Notes under the pieces: model-generated
The model's database searches: none
What the model saw: the letters and a program-made list of their open reading frames with translations, nothing else
Told to the model about the DNA's origin: nothing
NCBI GenBank assembly: GCA_945859605.1
Contig: OX243824.1
Location: 2,852,297-2,916,296 of the forward strand
Length of the DNA stretch: 64,000 bases
Source: Lumbricus rubellus
Taxonomy: Eukaryota; Annelida; Clitellata; Crassiclitellata; Lumbricidae
Reading direction: 5' to 3'
Shown here: positions 20,951 to 32,179 of the stretch, in pieces
How positions within the stretch are numbered: position 1 is the first letter of the stretch
Layout: each line of letters begins with the position of its first letter
Made by a program: the position numbers and the translations under genes

Positions 20951-21751
20951 GAGCTTATGACAACAAAGGCCGTTGCCATCGGGAAAAAATGTTTGGCATA
21001 ATAAAACTCTAAGCTTACTAGTTGATGACATTCGGCTGTGCTGACTAGTTCACTCACACGCACACGCACTAGGCCTATAATAATAATAATAATAATTATT
21101 ATTATTAGTTATATACTTTGCATGACGACAGATGAAAGATACATTTGGAGACACAAGGTTATGGGGCGGCCAACCTTCGGATCGAAGACGGCTAAAGACA
21201 AGACAATGAAGCCACTCTAAAATTGTAAATACCTCAGAAACTTTCGTAGCTACAGTATGCCTATGAACTCTGGAATAATATTATAATTATAAATTATATT
21301 TGAAAGACAATTTATTGTTGCCATAAGATCGCTCGATAAAACACCTCTATAACTTAGATAAACCAGATTATATAAAAGAAACAAAATTTCTGTCGTCATG
21401 CTATATACCTCTAAAACGATGTCACCGGTGTTATATTAAGTAGGACATTATAACCTTCTGTATTTTTAACCCGTACTGTTGTCCTAAGTTGCTCAGTCAT
21501 AATAGTAAATCCAGGTTGTTCTCAGTCTTACACGTGCATGCTCTCGATCCAGCTGGTGTGCCTACTAATTTTATAATCAGAATTGCATCTTTTGGTGTGG
21601 CGATGCTTGTCACTGTCAACTATGGAAGGATTGCAGGCAGGGCGTTTTATATGGACTGCAAGCAAGAACGACACAATAATTATATTGGCAGACGGATTAC
21701 AAGTATTCGTAAAACAATATGGCGGACATTATATTTACGAAGCCTTATATA

Positions 21752-21752
<1 letters not shown>
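20951..21752. other. Unassigned AT-rich stretch
   Basis: A (TAA)n run lies near 21077-21105. No gene seen. Confidence 0.3.

Positions 21753-21828
<76 letters not shown>
21753..21828. repeat. (TA)n microsatellite
   Basis: About 76 bases of alternating T and A, followed by a TATGTATATG-type degenerate end. Confidence 0.95.
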
Positions 21829-21830
<2 letters not shown>

Positions 21831-22061
21831 GTATGCATATGTATATGTATATATAAGTGTCCACACGCACGAGCATAATTTATTATATACACAGATATAA
21901 ATGTATAACATAAAATTGCATAAATTGGAGGTTTCTCGGCGAGCATCGGTTAGTGAACTGCCTTGCCATCTGCGTTCCATCAGCGGCAACTCGATAAAGC
22001 GCATCGTCCGTCGACGATGTCGGCAAATCTAATTTCTGTCGTTTTCTGAGCCGACCAGAAA

Positions 22062-22120
22062 AGAGAGAGGGGTATTTGTAGCGACGCAGAATTAGAGAGA
22101 GGGGTATTTGTAGCGACGCA
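22062..22120. repeat. Short tandem duplication, 32-bp unit
   Basis: AGAGAGAGGGGTATTTGTAG plus CGACGCA occurs at 22062 and again at 22094, separated by AGAATT. This is two copies only. Confidence 0.8.
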
Positions 22121-23254
22121 CTGCAGTCTGCTTATGCTGACGGACATGTCTCGCGATCTCAACAATCCGCGCCACGCGTGGTAACCATTTCCTTATTGCT
22201 CCGATTCGCATTCAACTCGTCCTGCCGACGGTATATCGGGTACGTACCCGGGCGCCCGGGTGCCGGTCCGCCGGGGCATAACCGAGTTAGGGAGCGATGT
22301 GTTATTGTTACGTGTCCATCAGGGGAGCGAGGGAGCGCGCGTCTAAATCTGATATACTTGGAGTAATAGTGGTCGTATTGGCGGTCGACGAAATGCGGAC
22401 GACTCGCCTAAACGACCGGTCAAGAAGTGACCGATGTACTGATCGCTGGAGAGTGACCGCCAGCGGGCTGACCAATGTGTTGTTGAGTGGGATGGCAAGC
22501 ACGTTGGGAATTGCGGAAGATGGTGACGAAGAAATAAGAAATTGACCGGTGGAGTATATAGTCAAGGGAATACCAGCGAAGCTATAGCTGTATAATAGCG
22601 GAGTTGTCCCTTTACTTCAGACTGATTCTGGTAACAGTCTAAATGTTTGGGTTGACGGCAAGCGTACGGTCATGATTGTGTGCGCTTAATTATTTATTTT
22701 TTGGATCATAAATTAACTTGAAATAAACTTGAAACTTGAATGACAACAAACTGGACAAGAAACTGAGAGAAACAGGGTGAACAAAAGAACAAGAGAGTGC
22801 ACAATCATGATTAAGAGTCTTGACCAATATACTGACCAAAAATGGTTGGTCCGTATAATCATTATAATTATGCCGTTTGACATCTTAACATTTCGAAGTA
22901 TTTGTAGTTTCGCTTATATATAGACACCTTCAAATCAGATCGTGCTGATCACATAAGATTCGTTTGTTTTCATCACAAAACAATAATTTCAGATGGTGTA
23001 CAATTTATTGTTGCTGTAACAGGACACCTGATCGCTCAACTACTTTATTGAACACGTATTCATTAAAGAATATTCTTTTCTTATACGCCAAACAGGGAAT
23101 TAAAAATAAAAATAAAGCATGGCGTTCGCTGAATTTCTTGTTCAGGGAAAAGTAAAGTTTGTGGTGAGGGGCAACGTTTTTGACTGTCTGTTCTGGACTA
23201 AAGGTGATGGAAGTTTGTCTCTCTGTCCCGCGATTGAAACTATTTATCATGATA
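22121..23254. other. Unassigned stretch
   Basis: The part at about 22180-22500 is GC-rich, with a CCCGGGCGCCCGGG palindrome near 22248-22261. Open frames on both strands there lack domain signatures and splice support. The rest is AT-rich. Confidence 0.3.
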
Positions 23255-23335
23255 TTCATTCATTCGGTCATTCATTTCATGAAATCATATAGCACCCCTT
23301 CAAGAAATCCACTCAGAGGCGCTCCCAGTCCACAA
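23255..23335 (-). mobile_element. 3' terminal block of a CR1/L2-like element
   Basis: Reverse-complement copy of the local 3' block: a (GAAT)n tail, then ATATAGCACCCCTTCAAGAA and CTCAGAGGCGCTCCCAG, as at 46190-46260. Only the tail is recognisable. Confidence 0.6.
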
Positions 23336-23757
23336 AGATGATACAAATAGGTTTTAATGAACCTGTAAAACACCGACGAGTCAACCCTATAGATACAGTA
23401 GGTGTATCTCCAACGGGTGACTATTTATTCAAGACAGATGAAGCAATAGCCGAGAGAGCACGACTCTGACAGGTTGATGTGGGCCTGTTGTTTACGGTCT
23501 GGGATTTAGTCCTCAGCTGTAGATAATAAAACTGCTAATAAATTTGGCTGTTCTTATATACTTTAATTTGTTGTCTCTTGATTAGCACGGACTGGGAAAT
23601 GTCGAAGTATAATCGCAAAAATATAATCATTGTTAAAAACTGAAACGCAAAGTTCACCAATTATTGTAATTTTTTTATTAGATAATTATGCGAAAACTCG
23701 AGAAGAGCAAAATTTGACGTTCTATTAATTCCATGCATTAGTGACAATATATATTGC
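23336..23757. other. Unassigned AT-rich stretch
   Basis: No gene or repeat recognised. Confidence 0.3.
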
Positions 23758-24890
23758 TCACCTGGTGCCGTCAGCTTCTGTAGCTCTGGCGAAAGCCCTG
23801 GTGTATTCTCTCCAACGTCTCCTCTCTCTAGTCGCCTCTCGTAGCTCCTCCAGTCTCATGCCAGACTTTTCCTGTACCTCATCCAACCATTTCTTCCTAG
23901 GTCTTCCGCATCTTCTCCTTCCCTCACCGCATGCCGTCATCAGCTCCTTTTCCAGACCGTTAGATCTCATCACATGGCCAAAGTAGCTCAATTTTCTCCA
24001 AGTTGCTGTTTGCTGCAGTGTCTCCTCCCTCTCTATTCCAAGCTCCTCGCGCACCGATTCGTTAGTTCTCTTCTCCGTCCATGAAATCCTTAACATCTTT
24101 CTCCAAATCCACATCTCACACGCGTTGATTTTCTTTTCCATATCCCGTGTCTTTGTCCATGTCTCGCATCCATATAGGACCACTGGGAAGATCAGTGCTC
24201 TTACCAGTCTTTTCTTTGTTTCCCTGCTCACGTATTTATCCTTCCAAATCTTTTCCAGACCGTTCATTGTCGTTTTCCCCATTATTACCCTCCTCCTTAT
24301 TTCCATATCACTTCTTCCCTCCTTCTCTATCATAGATCCCAGGAATGTGAAGCTCGATACTACCTCTATCGTTTCTCCATCCACCTCAAAGTTTGTGTAT
24401 GTTGCAGTTGTCATAACCTTTGTTTTCTTTACATTGAAGTATAGTCCCGCCTTTTCGCTTTCCTTCCTGACTCTTCTTATTAACTCAACTAGGTCGTCCC
24501 TCTTACCCGCCAATAATGTCGTATCATCGGCGTACCTCAGATTATTCAGTATTTTCCCCGCTATCCTTACCCCTTCTGTTGCCTCCTCCAATCCAGCCCT
24601 CCTCATAATTCTCTCGGCATACAGATTGAACAGGAAAGGGGACAAAATGCACCCCTGCCTCACTCCTTTCCTTATTTTAAATTTCCCTGTGTCACCATAT
24701 TCAGTTCTTATTACCGCTTCTTGATCCACATAGAGGCCCTTTAGTAGTTTAACCAAATGCTTCGGAATTCCCATCTCAATTAGCGTCCGCCACAGTAGTG
24801 TATGGTCTATGCAATCAAACGCCTTGCTGTAGTCTATAAAACACATATGCACCTGTTGCCCGTATTCCCTCTGTCTCTCCATAATCCACC
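23758..24890 (-). mobile_element. 5'-truncated non-LTR retrotransposon, reverse transcriptase remnant (RTE-like type)
   Basis: A 374-codon open frame encodes the palm and thumb of a reverse transcriptase. Motif A is FIDYSKAFD (residues 15-23), followed by GVRQGCILSPFLFNLY (73-88), the catalytic YADD (117-120) and NVKKTKVM. A C-terminal region follows with LYGCETWT, EMWIWRKMLRISW, LSYFGHVMR and GRRRCGRPRKKW. That C-terminal pattern is widespread in animal endonuclease-reverse-transcriptase elements often named RTE-like. The endonuclease and the first reverse transcriptase motifs are missing, so the copy is 5' truncated near 24890, the usual fate of target-primed insertions. The frame is otherwise uninterrupted, so the insertion is fairly young. 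Confidence 0.85.
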
Positions 24891-24999
24891 ATAATCCACC
24901 TTATATTGCTACCCTCGTTTATCTTAAACACCTTCAAAATAGTTGCACTCAATACTATATAAAATTAAGACGTTACAGTGAAATAATTCGCTGGCTCGC

Positions 25000-25265
25000 T
25001 TGATTACACGGGTGAGGTCGATGGCCGCGCGTCTGCACGCTACTTTGTGAAAGAGATTGTGCGGACCCCGGTTCGATTCCCGAAGGTGGCTAATATTTAT
25101 TCAGAGATTCAAATCTCGGGCTAGCACGGTCCGTCCACTGGGACCTAATGGCGTGGCGACACTAATCTAAATTGTTCTCTGCTAGTGCCAGTCACAGGCG
25201 TGGATAACGGAGGAGGGCGACACTAATCATATTCGATATGGCAGTGTCGTTAAACATGTAACAAC
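25000..25265 (+). mobile_element. tRNA-derived SINE, family 2, second copy
   Basis: B box GGTTCGATTCC at 25070-25080 is followed by CGAAGGTGGCTA and GATTCAAATCTCGGGCTAGC, as at 1220-1430. The 3' half carries the dispersed block AGTGCCAGTCACAGGCGTGG through GGAGGAGGGCGACACTAAT, which also occurs at 33827, 38608 and 52793. Confidence 0.75.
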
Positions 25266-25739
25266 AAGAGTGAAATAGTTGTGCGATTTAGTGCAAGCAG
25301 TTTACTGTAGAAACTGTGGATCCATGTTGAGCGATTGGTAAGAAAGAAGACGCATTCGCCAGCAAAGAAATGCATTCTGATTCCTATTAAGATTTAATGT
25401 CTATCTAACATCTACATGTAGATTAGATTAAATTAGATAGCATTAGATAAGATTAGATTAGAATAGATTGAATTGGATTGGATTAGATTGAATTGGATTG
25501 GATTAGATTCACTAGGTTTCCCTCAGAGTTCTACTAAACCTATAGACAATTATGCTGAACAATCCTTTGACCTTTGCCCAGACCGCTGATTTTTTTCATC
25601 TTAGACACCTTTAAGTCATTGTCAAATAAACTTATATAAATAGAAGACTCTCTAGCCGATTGATTACTAGAGAACCTCTCCATAGCAAGAAGAGCAAAGC
25701 CAAGAATTCTAATTCTAATTCATATTAATTTTACGCTCG
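25266..25739. repeat. Spacer with (GATTA/GGATT)n minisatellite
   Basis: TTAGATTAGATTGGATTGG-type repeats fill 25418-25508. The copy of TTAGACACCTTTAAG near 25602 is one of a dispersed set of such motifs. Confidence 0.6.
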
Positions 25740-26480
25740 AATCCATGTAATTGTAATTGTAATTGAACATTCATATAGCGCCACTTCAAGAGAACGCCTC
25801 AGAGGCGCTCCCGACCTGACACCAAACCATAATCAAAGAGAATGGTTTTCAAACGCTTGCGGAAAAGGGGCAAAGAAAGACGAAGAAGTTCATTACGGAG
25901 ATTAATAGGTAACTTATTCCAGAAAGACGGACCGACCATAGCAAAACTACTATGCAGCACTGTGGAAGATCGAGCCATATGAACAACCAGGTCACCATGC
26001 GTTGCAGAGCGAAGGAATCTACGGCCTGGAATGGATAGCACAGGCACACAAAGTTCCATAAGATAGATAGGAGCTTGGCCTGTTAGGCAATTGCGCATGA
26101 GCATTAGAATCTTAAACTCAATACGTTTTTGCATAGGTAACCAATGCAGTTCCTCCCGTATAAAACTTGATATATGCCCAAACTTTGGAATGCCACCAAT
26201 CAGGCGAGCTGCAGCATTAAGGACAGATTGTAACTTATTAATGCGTGGAAGAGTTAAGTCCGCATAAATGGCACTGCCATAGTCAACACTTGTGCAAATA
26301 AATGCATGTATCAGAGTAGTGACGGCTTTAGTTGTAAGAGAGCGACGCACCGAGCGAATCTGACGAAGATGGTATAGAAGCAAGTGCGACATACATTTCT
26401 CACGTGGTCAGAAAGGGTCAATTCCTGGTCCAAGGTCACACCCAAATCACGCACATGTCTTATATACATAATTATAGATA
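25740..26480 (-). mobile_element. CR1/L2-like reverse transcriptase C-terminal remnant
   Basis: A 197-codon frame (25799-26392) carries the end of the polymerase: SVDYGSAIY, LQSVLNAAARLIGG, ELHWLPMQKRIEFKIL, LRSATHGDLVV and SFWNKLPINLRN, in the order usual for CR1/L2-type elements. A second frame upstream (DLGVTLDQELTLSDHV, about 26395-26465) continues the protein after a frameshift near 26395. The 3' end has the ATATAGCGCCACTTCAAGAG block followed by a (TGTAAT)n-like tail. The copy is 5' truncated and dead. Confidence 0.85.
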
Positions 26481-27740
26481 AGTTTGGATAAAATCGGATT
26501 GGTTTGAGTGGGATTAAGAGAAGTTTGATAACGAAACACAGTACATTAAAAAACATTTTTGTAACTTTAATGCACAACTTTATTGCTAATTACACGTTTC
26601 GTCGAGATTACTATAGGCCTAATCCACGGCTTAATTTTTATAACAATTCAGAACACAGTTTTAAAACGCCGACAACAGCATTCTGCATGGATAGAGTCCA
26701 TAGTCAGCCATATTGTAGAACAGATAATGATGAGAAAGACGTTAGCAAATCTTCTCAAATGCAGAATGCCATGTACGGTGCCTTAGACACCTTTAAATGT
26801 CTTTCCAGAGCATAATATCATTTGCTTAACTCTAAACTGGTAAACTTACAATTAATCTTTAACAATGTAGTCTCAATAAAATCTTAGCATTGTTTATTCT
26901 TTACAAACTTTTGTGTCTTTAACATGGGGCGATCGCTCATAGGGACAAGACGGGCACTTTTCCTTGAGAAATTTAACTACCACCTTTTCTTTGCAATTTC
27001 TTCAGCATTTAAAGCACTGACGATATAGTAATGATACACGCTTATTAAGAGCTGTAGGATGCCAAGCAAATTTCTGTCCAGGGTAGCGGCCTCTGCTGTC
27101 ATAGAGACATAGACCATGGTCAAATCGGATCCATCCATCCATAATGATAGCCTACACAAAACTGTTAAATCAACGACAATGAATTTTGAATTCTCTATGA
27201 AAGACAACGATGTTCCGAATATGATTTCTAAAGTTGTTGCAACAAAAAATTAACTAAAACCATTTTGCTCGTCTTCTCATGCAAATATTATCTGGATGTG
27301 AGGGATGTCCATCGCCTTTAAGTTCATGAGTGCTACACAGGGCGAGAAATGCCGGTGGGTTTGGGGGTTTCAACCCACAGTCTTTCTTAGAGTCCCATGT
27401 TAAAGTATGTTTTTATCTCCCAATTTCAAGTGGATAATGGTCCAACCACCGGTTATTTTTCCACAATTCTCACACTGATGCTTCATAGAATCTGATGTTG
27501 TCGTAATGTCCAACATATTCATCGACTCGAGCAAAATAATTATAGCCATCAGGAATTATGACCTTTGGAGTAACCCGGTTAATTAATTCGGAACTATGAC
27601 TCATAATCATTATCCATAATCTACATTGCACATTGTCTTCTATTACTTACATGCTTTGAATAAAAAAATTCTTAGTGGATCATTTTTGATAAAATTATAA
27701 TAGTTAGTCATGACATTCTGTAGAGCGATCGTCTTAGACA
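26481..27740. other. Unassigned stretch with a dispersed repeat copy
   Basis: The segment 27061-27150 (AAATTTCTGTCCAGGG and TCAAATCGGATCCATCCATC) recurs at 59017-59093 in the dynein-stalk-like gene. TTAGACACCTTTAA motifs lie near 26786 and 27733. No gene was found. Confidence 0.4.
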
Positions 27741-28129
27741 CCTTTAAGACGTCGATTACTGATGTTATATAAGATTTATAACTGCGACTCAAGTAATGTT
27801 GTTTGTTGCGACGATGTCCGTAAAATAAGACATAGAAAAACATCCCCCATCGATGTTATGCAAATTTTGAACTTAATTATAAACCATTGTTTTCCTCTTC
27901 ACCTCAAACCTTCCAGCTTCCGTCGCCCCACTTTTCACCAGGGAATGTACGCATGGACGCACATGCACGGTAGAGTAATTACACAATTAATTAACTGAAA
28001 TATGAGTTAATTCGAACCAAGGATCAAAGATACTTATAATTTATTTTGCCAGGTGGGTTAAGTTATTGAGGTCCAGCGATTTCGAAATCAGAGGTCACCT
28101 TGATTGCCAGTTTTGTCAGTCATCCACAT
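27741..28129. other. Unassigned stretch
   Basis: No gene or repeat recognised. Confidence 0.3.
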
Positions 28130-28915
28130 CGCCACGCCCCTTCTTGGCAGTTATGCACAAACGTAGGTCTTGTTGTGCTCTGATTGGTGGGCGAGGAAGA
28201 GTGGGCGTGGCGCAAGCGACATCTTGTTGACTGATTGGCCGACGCAGTTTGATGGACACATCGAGTTGTATAGGTTCGTAGAGTCGTATTGCTTGCTCAT
28301 TGGCTGAAACAGATTTATAAATATTGAGTAGGAGGAGCAATTGATCGACTGGGACGGACTAGGATGACATGGTAGGAGCTACCGCATTGTCCTGCCTGCT
28401 AATAGGCAGTTCCTTGCTTAATAGTGATGAGTGGGCGGAGCGTTAATAGAATGGGAGGAGCGCTTAGCGACAGCGTTGTCCTGCCCGCTTATTATTGGCT
28501 GGCACACGTCTAACAAAGTTGAGCAGGCGGAGCTTTATGCAGAATGGGAGGAGCGTTTGTGTTGTCTTGCCTTCTCTTTGGCGGGTCTTAGTCTACAAAT
28601 GCTGAGTAGGCGGAGCGTTGGGTAGATGGGAGGAGCTTTAGGATTGTCTTTCTCGCTAATTGGTTGAACCATGTCCACCAATATCGAGTAGACGAATCGT
28701 CAATTAGGATGGGAGGAGCAATATTATTGCGTTGTCTTGCCTGCTTATTGGCTGGCCAATGTCCGCAATGTTGAGTAGGCGTGGCTTTAGGTACAATGGG
28801 AGGAGCATGCCTTGTCTTGTCCGTTTATTGGACACCAGCAATCAGTAGGCGGATCGTTATGAAAAATGGGAGGAGCGTTGTCCTGCTTCTACTCTCGTTG
28901 ATTGGCTGACGCCGG
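28130..28915. repeat. Degenerate ~85-bp minisatellite rich in CCAAT and GC-box-like motifs
   Basis: Roughly nine units share the order GAGTAGGCGGAGC, ATGGGAGGAGC, TTGTCYTGCC, TTATTGGCTGG. ATTGG (an inverted CCAAT box) occurs near 28180, 28230, 28297, 28494, 28660, 28746, 28826 and 28903. GGGAGGAGC occurs near 28451, 28543, 28628, 28710, 28798 and 28869. GGGCGTGGC or GGGCGGAGC boxes accompany them. The array lies directly 3' of the bHLH gene and its last unit overlaps the stop codon of that gene. Confidence 0.75.
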
Positions 28916-29481
28916 TCGACTGAGGCAAAGTGGGCGTGGCGATGACGTAGTCTTCTCTGACGCCTGAACCGGCGTCACCGTTGCAGCCGCCGAAGACGCA
29001 GACGACATCGCCAGCGCTGGGAGTCTTCGTGCCCCAACGGAGTGCGCAGGCGGGACTCCGCGCCGCGTGTAGGGGTTGAAGGGTCCGTCGAAGAGCGTCC
29101 CCGCCGCCCCCGGGGGCACGAGGGCCGCCGCCGACTGGTTGAGGTACTCGACGAGGCGGCGCATTTCATCGAGGGCCGTCGCCTGCATTAGAATGTAGTT
29201 CTTGGCGAGCAGGAGGGTAGCAATCTTCGACAGCTTGCGGACGGATGGACTGTGCGCGTAGGGGATGACTGACCGTAGTTCGTCCAGGGCGTCGTTGAGG
29301 TCGTGCATACGGCGACGTTCGCGGGCGTTGATGCCCAGACGGACCATCTTCGGCTCCTTGTGCTTCCGTCCTGGGCCGCCTCCTGCGCTGGCTCCCCGTC
29401 TGGTGTTGGTTGCTGTCGGACTGCGAGTGTTGTTGTCGTCGTTTGGTGTCGCTAGTGACTCGTCTTTCGTGTCGTAGACGT
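28889..29481 (-). CDS. bhlhe22: bHLH transcription factor, exon 2 (Beta3/BHLHE22-23 type)
   Basis: This is the DNA-binding exon of a class A-related bHLH factor of the Beta3/Oligo group, whose vertebrate members act in neuronal and retinal differentiation. The basic region [19 protein letters not shown] and the helix-loop-helix [17 protein letters not shown] are nearly the family consensus, with the usual tail [10 protein letters not shown]. The frame is open well upstream of the first Met (29347), reading DTKDES...[12 protein letters not shown] polypyrimidine acceptor TTCTTTTCATCCAG precedes 29481, so 29347 is probably not the start. Entry is phase 1 and joins the donor of exon 1. The last ~70 residues are Ala/Ser/Pro-rich, and the final few overlap the minisatellite. 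One invertebrate gene usually corresponds to both vertebrate BHLHE22 and BHLHE23. Confidence 0.9.
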
Positions 29482-29754
29482 CTGGATGAAAAGAATCAAG
29501 TTATTCCTCATAATTATGTTAATTTATTCTTTCGTTTAAGTCGTTCGCATGGAGTTTTATTGTCTGTGTTGATTAAAATGTTTACATTATTTTGTATTTC
29601 CATTGTTCGTTAACTCATTTAGTAAACTCGTCGGAATAGAGAAAAACAGAAGGAGGCAGAAGACAAAGGATTTGAATTAAAGACAATTGAATTAATTGAT
29701 TAGATTTGATTTAATGCTATCAACTAACTTCTTTCTTCTTCTGGTTCTCTGCCC

Positions 29755-30856
29755 CTAGGCAGGTTCGGCTGTCCAATGTCGCCACTCTTCCCTCCGCTGG
29801 GCCTTCTCCTTTAGTTTCTGATATCCGATCTTCTTCATCAGAGTGTCCAGCAACATCTGTCGGGGTCTTCCTCTTGTTCGTTTCCCCTCCATTTGTCCTT
29901 CTAACACCGTTTTCACCAGACTGTCTCCTCTTAGCATATGCCCTATCAAATTCTTATGCCTTTCTCTGATTGTTTTTATCATTGTTCTTTCCTCTCCTAT
30001 ACCCTTTCCAGCACTTCCTCGTTTGTTCTGTGTTCCGTCCAGCTGATCTTCTCCATTCTTCTCCACGTCCACATTTCAAACGCTTCGATTTTCTTTATGT
30101 CTTCTTTTCTCATGGTCCAGGTTTCGGAACCATACAACACCACACTCCACACCAGTGTTTTTATCATTCGTTTCTTGAGACTTCTGTTTAGTAGCTTTCC
30201 TCGTAGTAGTTCTCCTCTTTTCGTAAATGCCTCTTTTCCCATCGCAATCCTCCTTCTGATTTCCTTATGACATTTAGCATCCGTTGTCATCAAGCTCCCC
30301 AGGTAGCAAAATTCCTTGACCTGTTCTATCCCTTTGCCTTCTATTTGAATGTCGACTGTAGTTTCTTCTCCCTTGCTGATCTTCATTACTTTTGTCTTCT
30401 TGATGTTAATTCTCATGCCATATTCAATTGACGTTGTGTTCAATCTATCCATCACTTCTTGCAACCCCTTCTGACTTCTCGCTAACATTGCCTGATCGTC
30501 CGCAAACCTCAAAGCCTTAATCCAACTTCCTCCCACCTTTATGCCTTCTTCCAGATCATCTAATGCTTCTCTGACCAGTTCTTCTATATAGATGTTGAAT
30601 AAAAGAGGTGATAGAGGGCAGCCCTGTCTCACTCCTCTGCCCACCTTTCCTGGTTCTGAGTACTCTCCGTCGTTTCTTATTCGTACCTTCTGCCCCATGT
30701 ACAAATTTCCTATCAATCTTCTGTCTCTCCAGTCTATTCCCATCCTCCTCAGTACATGACATTGTAGCAGCTTTCTCCAGTTGACTCTATCAAATGCCTT
30801 CTCATAATCCACAAAACATATATATACGTCCTGTCCATTCTGACAACTCCTTTCTG
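29755..30856 (-). mobile_element. Frameshifted RTE-like retrotransposon remnant in the bHLH intron
   Basis: The first frame (29997-30812, 271 codons) starts inside reverse transcriptase motif A (MDYEKAFDRV). It has GVRQGCPLSPLLFNIYIEEL, then FADD (103-106) in place of the usual YADD, and LYGSETWT with AFEMWTWRRMEKISW. A second frame (29755-30072) carries the rest: HKNLIGHMLRG and GRPRQMLLDTL. The two frames overlap around 30000-30070, which marks a single frameshift. It lies on the same strand as the host gene. The 5' truncation point ends in the foldback at 30818-30903. Confidence 0.85.
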
Positions 30857-30903
30857 TTAGTATCCAGAAAGGAGTTGTCAGAATGGACAGGACGTATATA
30901 TAT
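30818..30903. repeat. Perfect 39-bp inverted repeat with 8-base loop
   Basis: Arm 1 (30818-30856) ends ACAACTCCTTTCTG. The loop is TTAGTATC (30857-30864). Arm 2 (30865-30903) starts CAGAAAGGAGTTGT and is the exact reverse complement of arm 1. Arm 1 is the 5' end of the retrotransposon remnant, and arm 2 is an inverted copy of the same 39 bases. Confidence 0.95.
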
Positions 30904-31205
30904 CAACTAACATTAGAATTAAATGGAGTGACATGGAATTAGCCTGTATACCAGAGAATATAAGAGAAATAATTTAGTATAATAGGATAAATTAGCATGT
31001 AATTTTGTTGAATATAGTGGAACAATAATGTATTACAATAAAATAGAATATTATGATTTATCGTATTGTATTTTGCATTATGCCAAAAAATTAGATAAAA
31101 TTGGAATAGATTCTATATACCATATCAAACGAAAAATAAGCAATGAATTATATAAAATGGGAATATAACAAAACTAATCTACAACAAATAAAGTTTTTAA
31201 CTGAC

Positions 31206-31518
31206 CGAATGTTCCGTTCTGGTCCAGTGCTTTACCATCCAGTTTCTTCGACAACTGCGATGCCGAATAGCAGCTCTCATCACTGCTGCTACTGCTGCTA
31301 CTACTGCTACTGAACTCCATCAATGTTCTCTCATCTCGATCGCTCAGTCTATTCTCGCGTCCCTGGTATCCTCCTCGCTCGTGGCACGAGTTCGGGGAGG
31401 AACGTCGAACGTGGAAGCCAGTGCAGAAACGATCTGGCTCGGCTACGTCTGTCGGGTGGACTCGGAAGCCGTCTCTCTGGTCTACACCGCGCGAGGATGG
31501 ATTGTGTTGTGAATCCAT
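31206..31518 (-). CDS. bhlhe22: bHLH transcription factor, exon 1
   Basis: The N-terminal exon runs from Met at 31518 (MDSQHNPSSRG; an in-frame Met at 31611 is the alternative) to donor TTCG|GTCAGT. It encodes 104 residues: a polar Arg/His-rich region, then a ten-Ser run followed by DESCYSASQ and SKKLDGKALDQNG. A Ser-rich stretch ending in an acidic DESC-like segment before the bHLH is also a feature of Beta3 proteins as I recall them. The exon ends in phase 1, and exon 2 supplies the remaining two bases of an Asp codon. The assembled protein would be about 301 residues. Confidence 0.7.
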
Positions 31519-32179
31519 GTTGGACGCTGGTGAAGAAAGAGAGCCACGGGTGACACCATGTATCACCGGAAAGGACAGCGTCCAAGTTGCGATCGGGTCA
31601 AACTGCCACAATATTGGACAACATCTTAGTTTAAAAACACGTTTACTTTTATACTTAATTCATTATTTGCGATTACATAATTATACATGTAGTACTCTGT
31701 TGAAGCAAGATTAATAGTTTTTTCTAAGCTTGTTAACGTTGAATCATCTGGATTAATATTTATTATCGGACCTGTAAAATAGTGGTGTCGTAAGACACCA
31801 TGTGATGAAACAAGATCACTCGCTTCGCCCTCCAGTCTTGTAATTGTCAATAATTATGAGAATGCAGACGGTGGCCATTTTTCAAAACAAATTAATCTTT
31901 ACAAATAAAAATGTAACGGCGTTCGCAGCAAATTGAAAATGATAGGATCTGCCAAAGTAACGCACCGATTCTTTTCAAAATCTCACCAAAACGTTCCATT
32001 CGAATACGTGAGTGTTCTTTGAATGTTTTTTTTCCCAAAAACGCAATCTTTAACAACAATATTTGATCAAATTTGTCGACTATTTCACCCATACAATTTT
32101 AAACGCCGCAGAAGAAACATAGAATGAGGTCGAGTGACGTGACGTCATAAGCGAGTTGCAAACGAAAGCGGCCTTTCGA
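31519..32179. other. Unassigned stretch upstream of the bHLH gene
   Basis: No repeat or gene recognised. The bHLH promoter is expected here or further right; no TATA box at a convincing place was found. Confidence 0.3.

Larger units (their letters stand above)
29482..31205 (-). other. Intron of the bHLH gene
   Basis: This 1,724-bp intron has donor GTCAGT at the 31205 end and acceptor CAG at the 29482 end. It is mostly occupied by the retrotransposon remnant 29755-30856. The intron is inferred from matching phase-1 ends and the homologous upstream peptide; it has not been shown by transcript. Confidence 0.65.

Noticed and set aside
24125..24724. Plus-strand 199-codon hydrophobic frame
   Set aside because: Antisense shadow of the reverse transcriptase frame at 23758-24882.
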